Below are positions 22,890 through 33,150 of a stretch of 64,000 nucleotides of DNA, piece after piece; the first letter of the stretch is position 1; each line of letters starts with the position of its first letter. Origin of the DNA: Polytrichum commune (Eukaryota > Streptophyta > Polytrichopsida > Polytrichales > Polytrichaceae); the NCBI GenBank assembly GCA_950295325.1, contig OX485805.1, positions 44,354,758-44,418,757 on the forward strand, read 5' to 3'. Made by a program: the position numbers and the translations under genes. Below the pieces are notes generated by a model that had not been told where the DNA came from, did not search any database, and worked only from the letters and a program-made list of their open reading frames with translations.

Positions 22890-23037
22890 GGAGGGTGTAG
22901 GTCGGACGGGGGGAACGGGTGGGGAGCGCGGGCGGACGTGTGGGAACGCGGGGGAACATGGGGTCGGATGGGTGTGAGGGTCGGGCGGGGGGAAGGGTCG
23001 GACGGGGGTTTAGATGGGTCGGACGGGGGGGGGGGGG
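22890..23037 (+). repeat. G-rich array in outer hAT left arm
   Basis: Irregular repeats of GGTCGGACGGGGGGAACGGG and GATGGGTCGGACGGGG run up to the inner insertion point. The plus strand is almost free of C runs. The same array continues after the insert at 39002. Confidence 0.85.
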
Positions 23038-23045
23038 GATGGGTC
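23038..23045. repeat. 8-bp target duplication, inner hAT, left
   Basis: GATGGGTC before the inner CAGGGTTGTCTA end is identical to 39002-39009. Because the target is a tandem array containing this 8-mer, part of the match could be chance. The position on both sides is nonetheless exact. Confidence 0.8.
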
Positions 23046-23280
23046 CAGGGTTGTCTATTGTGTCGTGACGGAGGGTAATCCCGACATAATGTCGTGCCGT
23101 CACGACACGTATCCGTCACGACATTATGCCAGATGCTGTCTTTATCCTGACGGACTTGAATCTTACCGATTTTTTTGTGTAATTACATTAACCCATTTCT
23201 GACACGTAGGATTTACAATGTCCACGTGTGATGACATGTCAGCAAAGTAAAGGTAAAGTGGGGAAAAAATTACTAGAGCC
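23046..23280 (+). repeat. inner hAT left subterminal region
   Basis: Contains GTCGTGACGG, CCGTCACGACAC and CCGTCACGACATT within the first 90 bp, likely transposase-binding motifs by analogy with other hAT elements. The whole 235 bp reappears inverted at 39410-39653, including GCTGACATGTCATCACACGT. Confidence 0.8.
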
Positions 23281-23282
23281 CG

Positions 23283-23905
23283 TCAGCCCCCCCGTCCGCC
23301 TCCGTTCCCAACCCCCGTTCGCCCCCGTTCCCCCCCGTCCGCTCCCGTTCACAATCCCCGTTCGCCACCGTTCCCCCCCGTCCGCTCCCGTTCCCAACCC
23401 CGTCCGCTCCCCCCTCTCCCGTCCGCCCCCCCCCCCCCGTCCGCCCCCCCCCCCTCCCCCGTCCGCTCCACCCCCCTCCGTCCGTCCGCCCCCCCCCCCT
23501 CCCCCGTCCGCTCCCCCCCCCTCCGTCCGCTTCCCCGTCCGCCCCCCCGTCCGCTCCCCCCCGTCCGTCCGCTCCCCTTTCCGCTCCCCCGTCCGCCCCC
23601 CCGTCCGCTCCCCCCCTCTGTCCGCTTCCCCGTCCGCTCCCCCCCGTCCGTCCGCTCCCCCTTCCGCTCCCCCGTCCGCTCCCCCGTCCGCTCCCTTGTC
23701 CGCTCCCCCGTCCGCTCCCTTGTCCGCTCCCCCCCCCCTCCGTCCGCTTCCCCGTCCACTCCCCCTTCCGCTCCCCCCCGTCCGCTCCCCCCCCCCGTCC
23801 GTCCGCTCCCCCCCGTCCGTCCGCTCCCTCGTCCGGTCCCCCCCCCCCCCCTCCGTCCGCTCCCCGTCCGGTCCCCCCCCCCTTCCGTCCGCTCCCCAGT
23901 CCGAT
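23283..23905 (+). repeat. C-rich CCGTCCGC array, inner hAT left
   Basis: Degenerate repeats of CCGTCCGCTCCCCC and CCGTTCCCAACC run for about 620 bp with long C runs and almost no G runs on the plus strand. Proline-rich frames through it are by-products. The reverse strand is G-run rich and could form quadruplexes. Confidence 0.9.
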
Positions 23906-23912
23906 TCGAATA

Positions 23913-23920
23913 CTATAAAT
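23913..23920 (+). promoter_or_regulatory. TATA box candidate of the hAT transposase gene
   Basis: CTATAAAT directly follows the C-rich array and precedes the transposase start by about 230 bp. A start near 23945 and an intron ending TTATTTGCAG at 24136 would give a spliced leader. Confidence 0.5.
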
Positions 23921-24150
23921 TGAGGGTTCAAGGTGCCATTTTTGCCTCCAAAGACATAGTGTGTCTCAAGTCTTTTGATTCTCCTTTGAGGAGTGAGGAT
24001 TGAATGCGTGAGACCCGAATGCAGTGGATACTTTGTCCAATCTAGTGACTGTGAATTAGGGTTGCCCTTGTGGCACTCTTGAACAGGACCTAGTATGCGA
24101 TCAAAGTTACTTGCTCTAACTTGTTTTTATTTGCAGGTTTTGTTGAAGTT

Positions 24151-27100
24151 ATGCCACGCCGAAATGATGCATGGGATCATTGGTACGAGGATAAGGGGAT
24201 GGTTCCCGGTAAATCACAAAGGCAGGTTAAATGTAGGTTTTGCCCGTTCGTCATATCTTACCGAGGAAATAGAATGTTGGCCCACCTTGGTTATAGACCT
24301 CCTGTAGGGGGTGCTTGTGATGTTTCCACATGTAGGATGGTACCCCCGCATATTAGGGTCTTGTTTGAACATTGCGGAGGCATTGTGCCCTTACATGTAG
24401 GCATTGTAAATGAGGACTCTCCGGTGCCAGATATTGTACCTCTGGAGCCTATTATAGCGGACTCCATAATTAGTGAAACAGAGCCTTTGCTTATGTCCCA
24501 ATCCACTCAACATTCTGATGTTGTGATATATGGCACACCTCCTCGTGAACTACGTCAACTCAACATAACGGAGGGGTTCAATGTGTCAAGAAAACAACTC
24601 CTTGATAGAGCATGGGCAACGGCTTTTTATGAAGCTAACATTCCTTTCAACATTGTGAGACATCCTGCATTTGTTCATGCTGTGCGTGAAACTGCCCGTC
24701 ATCGAATGCCAGCCTACACACCACCATCGTACAATGCCATCCGTACGAAGTTGTTAACTGATAAAAAGGTTGACCTAGATAGGCAAGTGAAGGAGAAGAT
24801 GGGGAATTCCGTTGAAAAATACGGTGTTACAATATGTTGTGATGGATGGGACAACGTGCAAAACCGACCTCTCCTAAACGTTCTCCAATGCGGCACAAAG
24901 GGAGATGTTTTCTTGGGTACCATTGATACCACGGGAAATCACAAGGATCATGTATACGTTGCTGCTCAAATTCAACCATTTGTGGAAAAGGTTGGTCGAC
25001 ACAATGTGGTCCAGATTTACACCGACAATGCCCCAGTTATGGCCTCCGCTGCTCGCGACTTGATTCAAGCAAATCCCGATCTATATTTTCAAGGATGTGC
25101 TGCGCATTGCCTAGATCTCCTCTTAGAAGATTGGGGGAAGGAGGAATGGGTGAAAAAGTTGGTAAAAAAGGCGCACCATATTTGTGTTTTTATCAAAAAC
25201 CATCATGCTTCTCAAGCTATATTCCGGAGGTTGTCACCAAATCTCTCACTCCGCCTACCTGTAGAGACCCGTTTTGCAACGAACTTCATCATGATAGATC
25301 GTCTTCTTCAAGTACGCAATGCTTTGGAAAGAATGGTGGTTGATGAGGATTGGCCTACTCTAATGCGTGATATGAGGAGGAGATCTCGCACCTCTTACAT
25401 GAAGGGCTCTGCTGTGCGAAGCTTTATACGTTCTGATGGATTCTGGAACACGTGCGAAAATTTCTTGTATATGGTGATCCCGGTTGTTAAAGCTCTTCGT
25501 GTATTTGATGGCAAGGCGCCTGCAATGGGAATGGCTTGGAGGGTCATGCATGATTTACAAACCCATATTCGTGGATTCAGTAAACCTCCATTTCGCTTAA
25601 GCCCTGAGCTTGCTGCAAATGCTATGCTAACGTTTCAAAATAGATGGAGGTTGATGTTGAATGATCTACATTGGGCTGGAGCGATGTTAAATCCGCTTCT
25701 ACGTGGTTGGGCCCCACTCCATGAGGATGAGAATTCGAGGACAATCCTAAATCGAGTTCTTCGCATGCTTGCTCAAGATGAGGACACTTATGTCCAAATC
25801 CTCCACCAGTACCAAGATTTCCTTGAAAATCGAGGGCCTTTTGCTGATTCTACTGACCCGAGCGTGCATGCCGCACCTCTCCATGAATGGTGGGATGCAA
25901 TGGGAGGTGGAGCTAAAGCCCTCCAAACAATAGCAAGACGTATCCTTGCACAAGTATGTTCCGCATCCGCATGTGAACGCAATTGGAGCATGTACTCATA
26001 TGTTCACAACAAGAGTCGCAATCGCTTGAAGCATAGTCGTGCCGAGGACCTCGTCTACATATATACCAATAGTATGCTCATTCGACATCGGAGGGGCCCA
26101 AGACCTGCGCAATGGTACGAATTGAATGAGGTCCATTCTGACGATGACCTTGACGAAGAAGATGACAACGAAGATGACGTGGATCCAAATGATAGTGCCG
26201 GAAATGATGTTGACAACAATGTTGATGACATCGACTTTGATTTGGATGACCTCGATTCCGAGAATCATGATTCAGAAGATGAGGATGGCAATGGTAGTGA
26301 TGGAAACCTTGGGGTGTTTGATTTTGATGAACCGGATGTCCCCCAACATAACGACGGAATGCATGACGATCATGAGGGGTCTATTGGAGGACCGCCTTTT
26401 GAAACTCTCCACATTGGACAAGGGTTTCGCCCTGCCCATAATGTTGCTATGGGGGCAAGTGAGAATGTAGGAATTGAAGTAGATTCCTTGCAACCTCGGA
26501 GCGATTCTCTTTCTTTTGGTGAAGGTGACAATGTACTACCCGCAAATGAGCCAACGCACGTTCAACAGGATCCATTTCCAGCCCGAGTACATTCTGAATC
26601 CATGGACGCCTCCCTCATATCCAACCATCGTATAGAAGATCAAACACCCAATGTTCCTGAAATACCTACAACTCGATTCCGTGCTCTTCAAAGAACTGCA
26701 TCAACCTCTACGGTGCAAGTGCATGCACAAGGTCAACGTCGTCCTCTCACTCGAAGTATTGCCAATACTTCTAGATTGGGTGTTTCACGTGCAACTGCGG
26801 TGGGTGCTACTTTGGTTGCTATACACAATGTTTCAAGAAATGTTACTACAGAGGCGCCACGTCGTCATTCTGTTCGTCGACATGTTGTTGAGAACATACC
26901 AATTGCAATTCCATCCGCATCAGTTTCACTTCCACACAGTCAATCCAATGGAACATGTGGCCTTGGAGTTGGAGGCGGAAGTACAACGGGGGATGCTTTT
27001 ATAGATGGAAGTAGAGATGAAGTGCACTCAAGTCGTGGTACGGGTGGAGGGCGTCAGAGAACTACGAGAGGTGTCAAACGTACTAGGAAGAGGTATCAGG

Positions 27101-27348
27101 GAAGATCGCTTCCGTTTACTGCTGAAGACTACAATGAAGATGAGGGTAGACCACATCTAGATGAAAATGGCATACATGATGCAGAGGGCTCCCGGCCGAC
27201 CAAGAAGATAATTTTCTCACAACGTGACCGAGAGTTGCATCTTCGGAGCGCGACTCCCCAAACGGATGATGATTGCAGCACAGACGAGTCTGAAGAGGAC
27301 CCAAGATGTGTCGAAGCAAATGATCCCACAGTACGGATTCGAACGTAA
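24151..27348 (+). CDS. hAT transposase with BED finger and long acidic tail
   Basis: The ATG at 24151 gives MPRRNDAWDHWYED and follows an acceptor (TTTGCAG at 24136). The frame is open for 1,065 aa. Residues 7-48 form a BED-type finger (KCRFC...HLGY). A DUF659/RNase-H-like core follows with CCDGWDN (D231), IYTDNAP (D292) and the C-terminal hAT dimerisation region SACERNWSMYS (E609) and NRLKHSRAEDLVYIY, so the D-D-E residues are all present. After residue ~650 there is a ~415-aa extension. It begins with an acidic run (DDDLDEEDDNEDD) and ends in a basic, low-complexity part (RTTRGVKRTRKRYQGR). That tail is much longer than usual for the family. It should cut and paste the element through the CAGGGTTGTCTA ends. 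It looks intact and is the only complete transposase among the two nested copies. Confidence 0.9.
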   Translation: MPRRNDAWDHWYEDKGMVPGKSQRQVKCRFCPFVISYRGNRMLAHLGYRPPVGGACDVSTCRMVPPHIRVLFEHCGGIVPLHVGIVNEDSPVPDIVPLEPIIADSIISETEPLLMSQSTQHSDVVIYGTPPRELRQLNITEGFNVSRKQLLDRAWATAFYEANIPFNIVRHPAFVHAVRETARHRMPAYTPPSYNAIRTKLLTDKKVDLDRQVKEKMGNSVEKYGVTICCDGWDNVQNRPLLNVLQCGTKGDVFLGTIDTTGNHKDHVYVAAQIQPFVEKVGRHNVVQIYTDNAPVMASAARDLIQANPDLYFQGCAAHCLDLLLEDWGKEEWVKKLVKKAHHICVFIKNHHASQAIFRRLSPNLSLRLPVETRFATNFIMIDRLLQVRNALERMVVDEDWPTLMRDMRRRSRTSYMKGSAVRSFIRSDGFWNTCENFLYMVIPVVKALRVFDGKAPAMGMAWRVMHDLQTHIRGFSKPPFRLSPELAANAMLTFQNRWRLMLNDLHWAGAMLNPLLRGWAPLHEDENSRTILNRVLRMLAQDEDTYVQILHQYQDFLENRGPFADSTDPSVHAAPLHEWWDAMGGGAKALQTIARRILAQVCSASACERNWSMYSYVHNKSRNRLKHSRAEDLVYIYTNSMLIRHRRGPRPAQWYELNEVHSDDDLDEEDDNEDDVDPNDSAGNDVDNNVDDIDFDLDDLDSENHDSEDEDGNGSDGNLGVFDFDEPDVPQHNDGMHDDHEGSIGGPPFETLHIGQGFRPAHNVAMGASENVGIEVDSLQPRSDSLSFGEGDNVLPANEPTHVQQDPFPARVHSESMDASLISNHRIEDQTPNVPEIPTTRFRALQRTASTSTVQVHAQGQRRPLTRSIANTSRLGVSRATAVGATLVAIHNVSRNVTTEAPRRHSVRRHVVENIPIAIPSASVSLPHSQSNGTCGLGVGGGSTTGDAFIDGSRDEVHSSRGTGGGRQRTTRGVKRTRKRYQGRSLPFTAEDYNEDEGRPHLDENGIHDAEGSRPTKKIIFSQRDRELHLRSATPQTDDDCSTDESEEDPRCVEANDPTVRIRT

Positions 27349-28047
27349 TGGTTTTGCACAAATGTGGTATTTCGGTGCTCCCACGTACTTCCATAATTTA
27401 TTACTTACGTCAAAATTGATACAAGTTACAACCTTAGGGCCTTCGGTAAGACATTTAAACCACAAAGCGAACGTTACCTTCGAAGTTGTAACATTTTATT
27501 ATAGTAATAAAATTATTTATTGCATGTTTTTTAAAATTTTGAAAATATAATATGGTTGTCAACTTAGCATTGCAATTAATCTCCAATAACATGTTATGCC
27601 TTTATTAATTACTATTTTGTATAATTCTTACTGTGAATGGAGTTTTATGTTTATTTATTGAGCTTCTTAAAGAATATGCTTTTATAAATATTGCAATTCC
27701 CTATTGCTCGATTGTACATGCTTCGTTGGTGACATCCTCTTTTTGAGGACCTTTCTATCCGTTTTATATAATTATATCTTTATGTGGTATTCAATATTGA
27801 CTATGTAGTCAATAGTACTTTTGGTTAGACTATCATATGAATTACTAATATTCAAGTAAGTTTTTAAATGTTTCAAATAACATTAAAACATGTGGCATCC
27901 ATATGTTATCTTTTACACGATCTTAGAAATGACAACTTGTCGGTAAATCCTTTTTATATTACATATACTTTGAACATGAAATATGTTCATTGTGTCCAAA
28001 GTCTTCATCCGTTCCTATACAACTTCCTAAACATGGTACAAAAATGC
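27349..28047. other. AT-rich spacer, no gene seen
   Basis: This stretch holds the 3' region of the transposase gene and the 3' end of the minus-strand RING gene, which converge here. No defined poly(A) signal could be chosen among many AT-rich candidates. Confidence 0.4.
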
Positions 28048-30350
28048 CTAATCCGAATCTGAATCGAGGTCTATTCTAGCTGAAGTAGATCCTCGTCGTG
28101 CTCGTGATGATTCCCCCGCTTCCATGCTTCGCGTTGTTCCACGGGTGAAGTATGGACGACTACCAGGAGACAATGGAACGGCATTACGTGGTCTAGGCCC
28201 ACCATTTAGCCATCTCAATACCACATCATCCGCAACTCTATGCAAGAGTGCATCAATTGCAGCCAACTGCAGCCTGTTCTTGTGGTACCCCACCTCTAAC
28301 TACAATTCATATATCGGATCCCGTTCCGTAGGCATGTCATCTGCATCTTCTTCCAAATCATGCTCCGATACTGATTCGAGACCTGCTGCATTGTACCAAG
28401 GAGGATGAATGCCTCTCTTTAATTGTCTGCTGGTTGAATCCCAATGCCATTCAAGAGTTTGGTACAAAAATCTTTTCAAGCCATGATCGGGGGGCTTGTT
28501 GGGATACAACTCGTCTGCAACATACAAAATTTGACGTGCATTCCGTGTCCAGTCGCCATCTCTGTTCTCGTGTCATAGCTCAACCTTGGCACAATTGTAT
28601 AACCAACTCCACTCAACATTCTCCCCATCAAACTCTTGAAGATCGAAGGGAAAGTCCCATGGCTTTAATACCCAGTCGTTAGGCATGTAATCCCAAAGGC
28701 CAAATTGGAGGTACAAACGAAGGTGGAAGGGTGATCTGCAATGAGGACATTGGCGTTTCTTGATCATATTCCCTATTAGACATTGTGGATGGAATTGGGC
28801 CCACATGATCCAACTTGATAGCATCCCTCTGGGCCAAATGGACATTGACAAATCGCACATGCGGTTCCATCGAAGACCATTGTATGTGGATTTGGCCATA
28901 ACAACTCATCCCTCATGCGGAATGGATATTCATGCACTTGGGTCACATCCCAATGGTGATCTGGGTCGGTCACTTGACGCCAATCGATGCTCCCGCTTGG
29001 CAATGTCCACTCATTATCCCTATCCCACCTACTAGGGTACATCTGCTCATCTTCTGGCCATGACGTGAGCATCATATTCCGCATTCTCTGATTGCGGTTC
29101 CATTCTTTCTGGATGCTCTCAAACTCAGCTTCAAATTGATGAGCCTTGGCCATAGCAAGCAATGTGCTTGTCCTCATATTTTTGCGCTCCACAATCGCAT
29201 CCAACAGAAATTTCTTCAACCTTGCATTCTGCTCCTCCAGTCCGCCAATCTTGGCTTCGTGATCAACAACCACTTCATTGACCACTTGAAGTTGTTGTTG
29301 CATGTCCACCACCTCCTTTTGCAAAGCCTCCATCTTTCCTCGCATTACTTCATTCCTCATACATACCTCCAGAGCTTGTGACTTTGCAATCTTGGCCTCC
29401 TGTAAACCTGCGTCCCTCTCTGCTTCCAAAGACTGAAGGTTAATTGGTGTACTACTTGAACTGCTAGCCTCCCCCATCGTAAGTGTTGCAACTCGATTTT
29501 CCAACTCGAAAATCATCGTTTTATACTCACGAATTTCCAACGCATGTTGCTTACGCAATTCCTCCATTCTGCTCTCCGTCGGGTCCACTCCATGTTCACC
29601 AAGGTTTACCTCGTCTAGGACCTCGTTAACCACGTCGTTGATCAGGTTGTTGACCTCGACATTTGCCTCCATGCCCTCATCCATATGCTCAAACGCCTCC
29701 TCGATGGCCATCTGCACGTCATTGGCTGGTCGTTTACGATTACGTGATTTTTTTGGTTCCCGACCCTCTGGAATTGGGGCCCCAGGCTCGTCCACTAGTC
29801 GAGGATTCCTCCTGAACCACTCCGGAACGGGAGTGTATGGAATATCTGGAACTGTGCATTTAGTGAATGCAATTCCGATACCCCCAAATTTTTGACCATG
29901 CAGGGTAGCCAAACTTAACCAATCCACCCTAACTCGCAACACGTGCTCCGCATACATCATACACGCCACCGACTTTGGAATTGCACTCTTGGGCCATCTA
30001 TCCAAATTGGAGATACTTCTAAGTATCGTTAGGAATCTCCATTTTGCCTCCACGTCATCAAGCTGCATATAACTCGCACTGATGGCCTTGCAGTGTCGCT
30101 CGTGACAAGGTCTTGGCCACAACCGATCAAAGTGAGGGAAACCCACGTACTGCATTGCAGTCTTCACTGACCACGGTTGTGGTACATTCTCCCAACCTGC
30201 CCTGGCTTTTTGAGTGTTGTCATCATAAACATCCCACTCCAACCCAGCGGCCTTGCGTACATGTGATCTGTGACAACCTGATCCCCCACTTGCCATGTCT
30301 CCAGATCCTCCACTTGCACTTGCCATGTCTCGAGATCCTCCACTTGCCAT
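28048..30350 (-). pseudogene. coiled-coil plus RING-finger passenger gene, broken
   Basis: The likely start is ATG at 30350 (MASGGSRDMASASGG, a short repeat). The first frame runs about 520 aa: a globular N-part (WENVPQPWSVKTAMQYVGFP), a basic patch (REPKKSRNRKRPAND), then a long coiled coil (about 29100-29580, EIREYKTMIFELENRVATL and LEEQNARLKKFLLDAI). A RING finger follows: CAICQCPFGPEGCYQVGSCG ends in one frame and FHPQCLIGN...CPHCRSPF continues in another, so about one base has been lost near 28795. Downstream the same frame crosses two stops (28573-28575 and 28300-28302) and still reads well to 28048 (ARRGSTSARIDLDSDSD). A working ancestor would have been a ~770-aa RING protein, perhaps a ubiquitin ligase. 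I do not recognise the family outside this element. Confidence 0.7.
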
Positions 30351-30559
30351 GTCTGGAAATCCTTCACTTGCCGGATCCACCCAAATTGTAGTTTCTAATT
30401 CTAATCTAGAACTCTAATTTTTAAATTACTAATTGCACTTCATAATAGTGCTACAAAACATCCAAGCATACACTTCAAAATAGTGTTGCTGTGGATTTAG
30501 TTCAAAAATGTCGTTAAAAATTAAACTACAAAAATTCAGCATACCCTTCGAGCACCCCG

Positions 30560-30829
30560 CTACCAGCGCTCACGCAGAGGCCAGTTGACTGGGCGCGTCA
30601 CAAGGAATATGCCAAAAAGGCAATATGCCACGTCACAAGGGAACGGGTCCACGTGGATCACACCCACAAACAGGTCAGTAAAAAAAATATAAAAGGATCC
30701 CAAAAAAGGGATCCTTAACTCCTCCGAGCACCCCGCTAAACCCCGCACTCTGTAGTAGAGGAGGGTCGTCCGGGCGCCCACAAGGAGTGGAGTGGGGTAT
30801 GTAAGTGGTCCTCCACTTATATACCCCTC
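30560..30829. other. spacer upstream of the RING gene
   Basis: Contains two similar ~20-bp stretches, CCTTCGAGCACCCCGCTA near 30546 and CCTCCGAGCACCCCGCTA near 30721, flanking ~170 bp that includes GGATCC-AAAAAAGGGATCC. A TATATACCCC stretch at 30818-30827 could be a plus-strand TATA element, but no gene follows it. Confidence 0.35.
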
Positions 30830-31560
30830 CATCCGCTCCCCGTTCCCACCCTGTTCGCACCCGTTCCCTCCCGTCCGCGCCCGTTCCCCTCCCAGTCCGC
30901 ACCCGTTCCCGCCCCCGTCCGCACTCGTTCCCCTACGTCCGCCCCCCGCGTTCCCCTCCAGTCCGCACCCGTTCCCTCCCAGTCCGCGCCCGTTCCCCTC
31001 CCAGTCCGCGCCCGTTCCCCTCCCAGTCCGCACTCATTCCCTACCAGTCCGCGCCCGCGTTCCCCCCAGTCCGCACCCGTTCCCTCCCGTCCGCGCCCGT
31101 TCCCTCCCAGTCCGCACCCGTTCCCCTACGTCCGCCCCCCACGTTCCCCCCAGTCCGCCCCCGTTCCCAAACGTCCGCATCCGTTCCCAAACGTCCCCTA
31201 CGTCCGCCCCCCGCGTTCCCCCCAGTCCGCGCCCGTTCCCCCCAGTCCGCGCCCGTTCCCCCCAGTCCGCACCCGTTCCTGCCCCCGTCCGCACCCGTTC
31301 CCAAACGTCCGCCCCCTCGTTCCCTACGTCCGCTCCCCTCAGTCCGCTCCCTCGTTCCCTACGTCCGCCCCCTCGTTCCCTACGTCCGCTCCCCTCAGTC
31401 CGCTCCCGCGTTCCCCCCGTCCGCTCCAACCCGCCCCCCCCCCTTCCGCCCCCCCCCGTCCGCTCCATGTTCCCTTACGTCCGCTCCAACGTTCCTATAA
31501 GTCCGCCCCATGTTCCCCTACGTCCGCTTTAGAGTTCCCTTGCGTCCGCTCTAGCGTTCC
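30830..31560 (+). repeat. C-rich CCGTTCCC/AGTCCGC array, inner hAT middle
   Basis: Some 730 bp of alternating CGTTCCC and GTCCGC units (for example CCCGTTCCCCCCAGTCCGCG), about 18-22 bp per unit. It has the same plus-strand C bias as the left array. Proline/arginine-rich frames in it are artefacts. Confidence 0.9.
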
Positions 31561-32037
31561 CATACGTCCGCTCCCGAGTTCCTTTGAATTTGCACTTTTT
31601 AATTTTTTTTGGAAGTTTGGACATAGTCTCGGTTTTTTGGCTCTCAAAAATTCATATGAAGTCCAAAAAATGATTTCTTGGTATCCATGGATAGGTAATG
31701 AAGTCCTCTACATGAATATGCAATAATATTTCTACTGCACATTCCCGCGTCCCTCCATCCGCACCCCATCTAACTTAGGCCCTTTGCAAATAATATATGT
31801 GACACTAAATATCATTACCGGTGTACTTATCCACACAAAACTAATGAAGGATCCCTCAAGCAACAAAGTAACCAATGTAGTATGATGACCAACAAATTAT
31901 AACCCTTATGGAGACAACGATGTACAAGTAATGACTTTATTATTGCGACGACGGTACAAATGCCCTTTATAAATCACATACATGAACAAACCATGCACGA
32001 TTTAATATTCCACTTCATTCCGTCAACTTGACTTCCG
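31561..32037. other. no gene seen
   Basis: AT-rich spacer between the middle array and the 186-aa ORF; no repeat or motif was recognised. Confidence 0.4.
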
Positions 32038-32598
32038 TCATGGCAACCTCGTAGATGCTTGTGGCTTCCGTCGAGGGTCCATTTTTTTGAGATGATTCGG
32101 TCGAAGTAAATCAACATAGCTAATCGTTCGGTCTTTCATCCGTTCCTTCAATGGTAGCCGATGAGGCGATAATCCTCTCCTCTTCTTACGAAAAAGCAAA
32201 GTCCTTGAAGATTCTTCCGCTACCTTGACATCTTCAATGTCGATTGAAGTCTCCTCCACATCCACATCCCCGGGCTTCTCCAAAATATCCGCACACAAAT
32301 CAATCAGATCATTTAGATCTCCACCCACGCATTGTGTATTGTCATTCTCCACCGCATCGATCTCAAAGTTGTCCGCATATCGTCGTTGGTCCTCCTCCGC
32401 CCTCATCCTCCAAGCTTGTGTAGATTGTGAGAAGGGAGTCATGACATACTCATCACGAAATCGATCCCTAGCACATCTCTCATCTCTCTCACGCTCGGTT
32501 GATGGATTGAATGGAATATCAGGTTCACCTAAATTTTCTATCTCCTCATCACATCCTAGACCCTCAAACATGTCTCTCTTCTCTCCCATCCTATCCAT
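32038..32598 (-). CDS. 186-aa passenger ORF, unknown function
   Basis: The frame starts MDRMGEKRDMFEGLGCDEE and is strongly charged: an acidic middle (LCADILEKPGDVDVEETSID) and a basic C-terminus (LLFRKKRRGLSPHRLPLKER). The frame is open and its codon use looks protein-like, but I see no known domain, membrane segment or signal peptide. It shares the minus strand with the RING and kinase genes. It may be an unspliced gene or the last exon of a longer one. Confidence 0.5.
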   Translation of the reverse strand: MDRMGEKRDMFEGLGCDEEIENLGEPDIPFNPSTERERDERCARDRFRDEYVMTPFSQSTQAWRMRAEEDQRRYADNFEIDAVENDNTQCVGGDLNDLIDLCADILEKPGDVDVEETSIDIEDVKVAEESSRTLLFRKKRRGLSPHRLPLKERMKDRTISYVDLLRPNHLKKMDPRRKPQASTRLP

Positions 32599-32844
32599 GA
32601 TACTCTACCCTCGTTATATGTATGAGTCTAAATGCTCTACTTATATATTGAGCTCAAAGGACTTTATGAAATATACAATATTTGATGTAATCCAAGATGT
32701 AGAGGATCCAATTCTCGTTGGTAGGATAAAGACAACATAATAGGAATAAAAATAAAGTTGGTGAAATCAAAAAGTTAGTTGCCCTTTTTGAAAAAGTCCC
32801 CCGACACCCGCATTGGAAACCTCTTTGAAGCTTCTATATTTGAT

Positions 32845-33150
32845 GGGTTGTCCTTTCATTCAACAATTCACATATTTGAGCTTCAACCTTAGTGGTTCGT
32901 ATAGTTTCACAATCCACACGCATTCGAATGTCATATTAATTCAACAAAGTACATATTTGTGCTTCAACCTTTGTGGTCCATATGGTTTCACAACGCATAT
33001 TAGGCATCCGAATGCCATCTTCATTCAACAATTCACATATTTGAGCTTCAACCTTAGTGGTTCGTATGGTTTCACAACCCACACGCATCCCCTTGCCCTT
33101 TCATTCGACAATTCACATATTTGTGCTTCAACCTTTGTGGTTCATAAACC
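32845..33150. repeat. ~80-bp tandem repeat, four diverged copies
   Basis: Units carry CAATTCACATATTTGAGCTT with CAACCTTAGTGGTTCGTATG, alternating with a GTGCTTCAACCTTTGTGGT version, at about 32860, 32940, 33028 and 33106. The alternation suggests an older two-unit repeat. A short CCCTAAACCCTTAAACCCTA tract follows at 33147. Confidence 0.8.

Noticed and set aside
23228-23931. Proline-rich or Gly/Arg-rich proteins in the C-rich arrays (also 30560-31532 and 37617-38754)
   Set aside because: Open frames are a by-product of GC-rich repeats lacking stop codons; both strands and several frames are open at once.
26126-26470. Methionine/threonine-rich ORFs overlapping the transposase tail
   Set aside because: Shadow frames of the acidic GAT/GAC-rich coding run.
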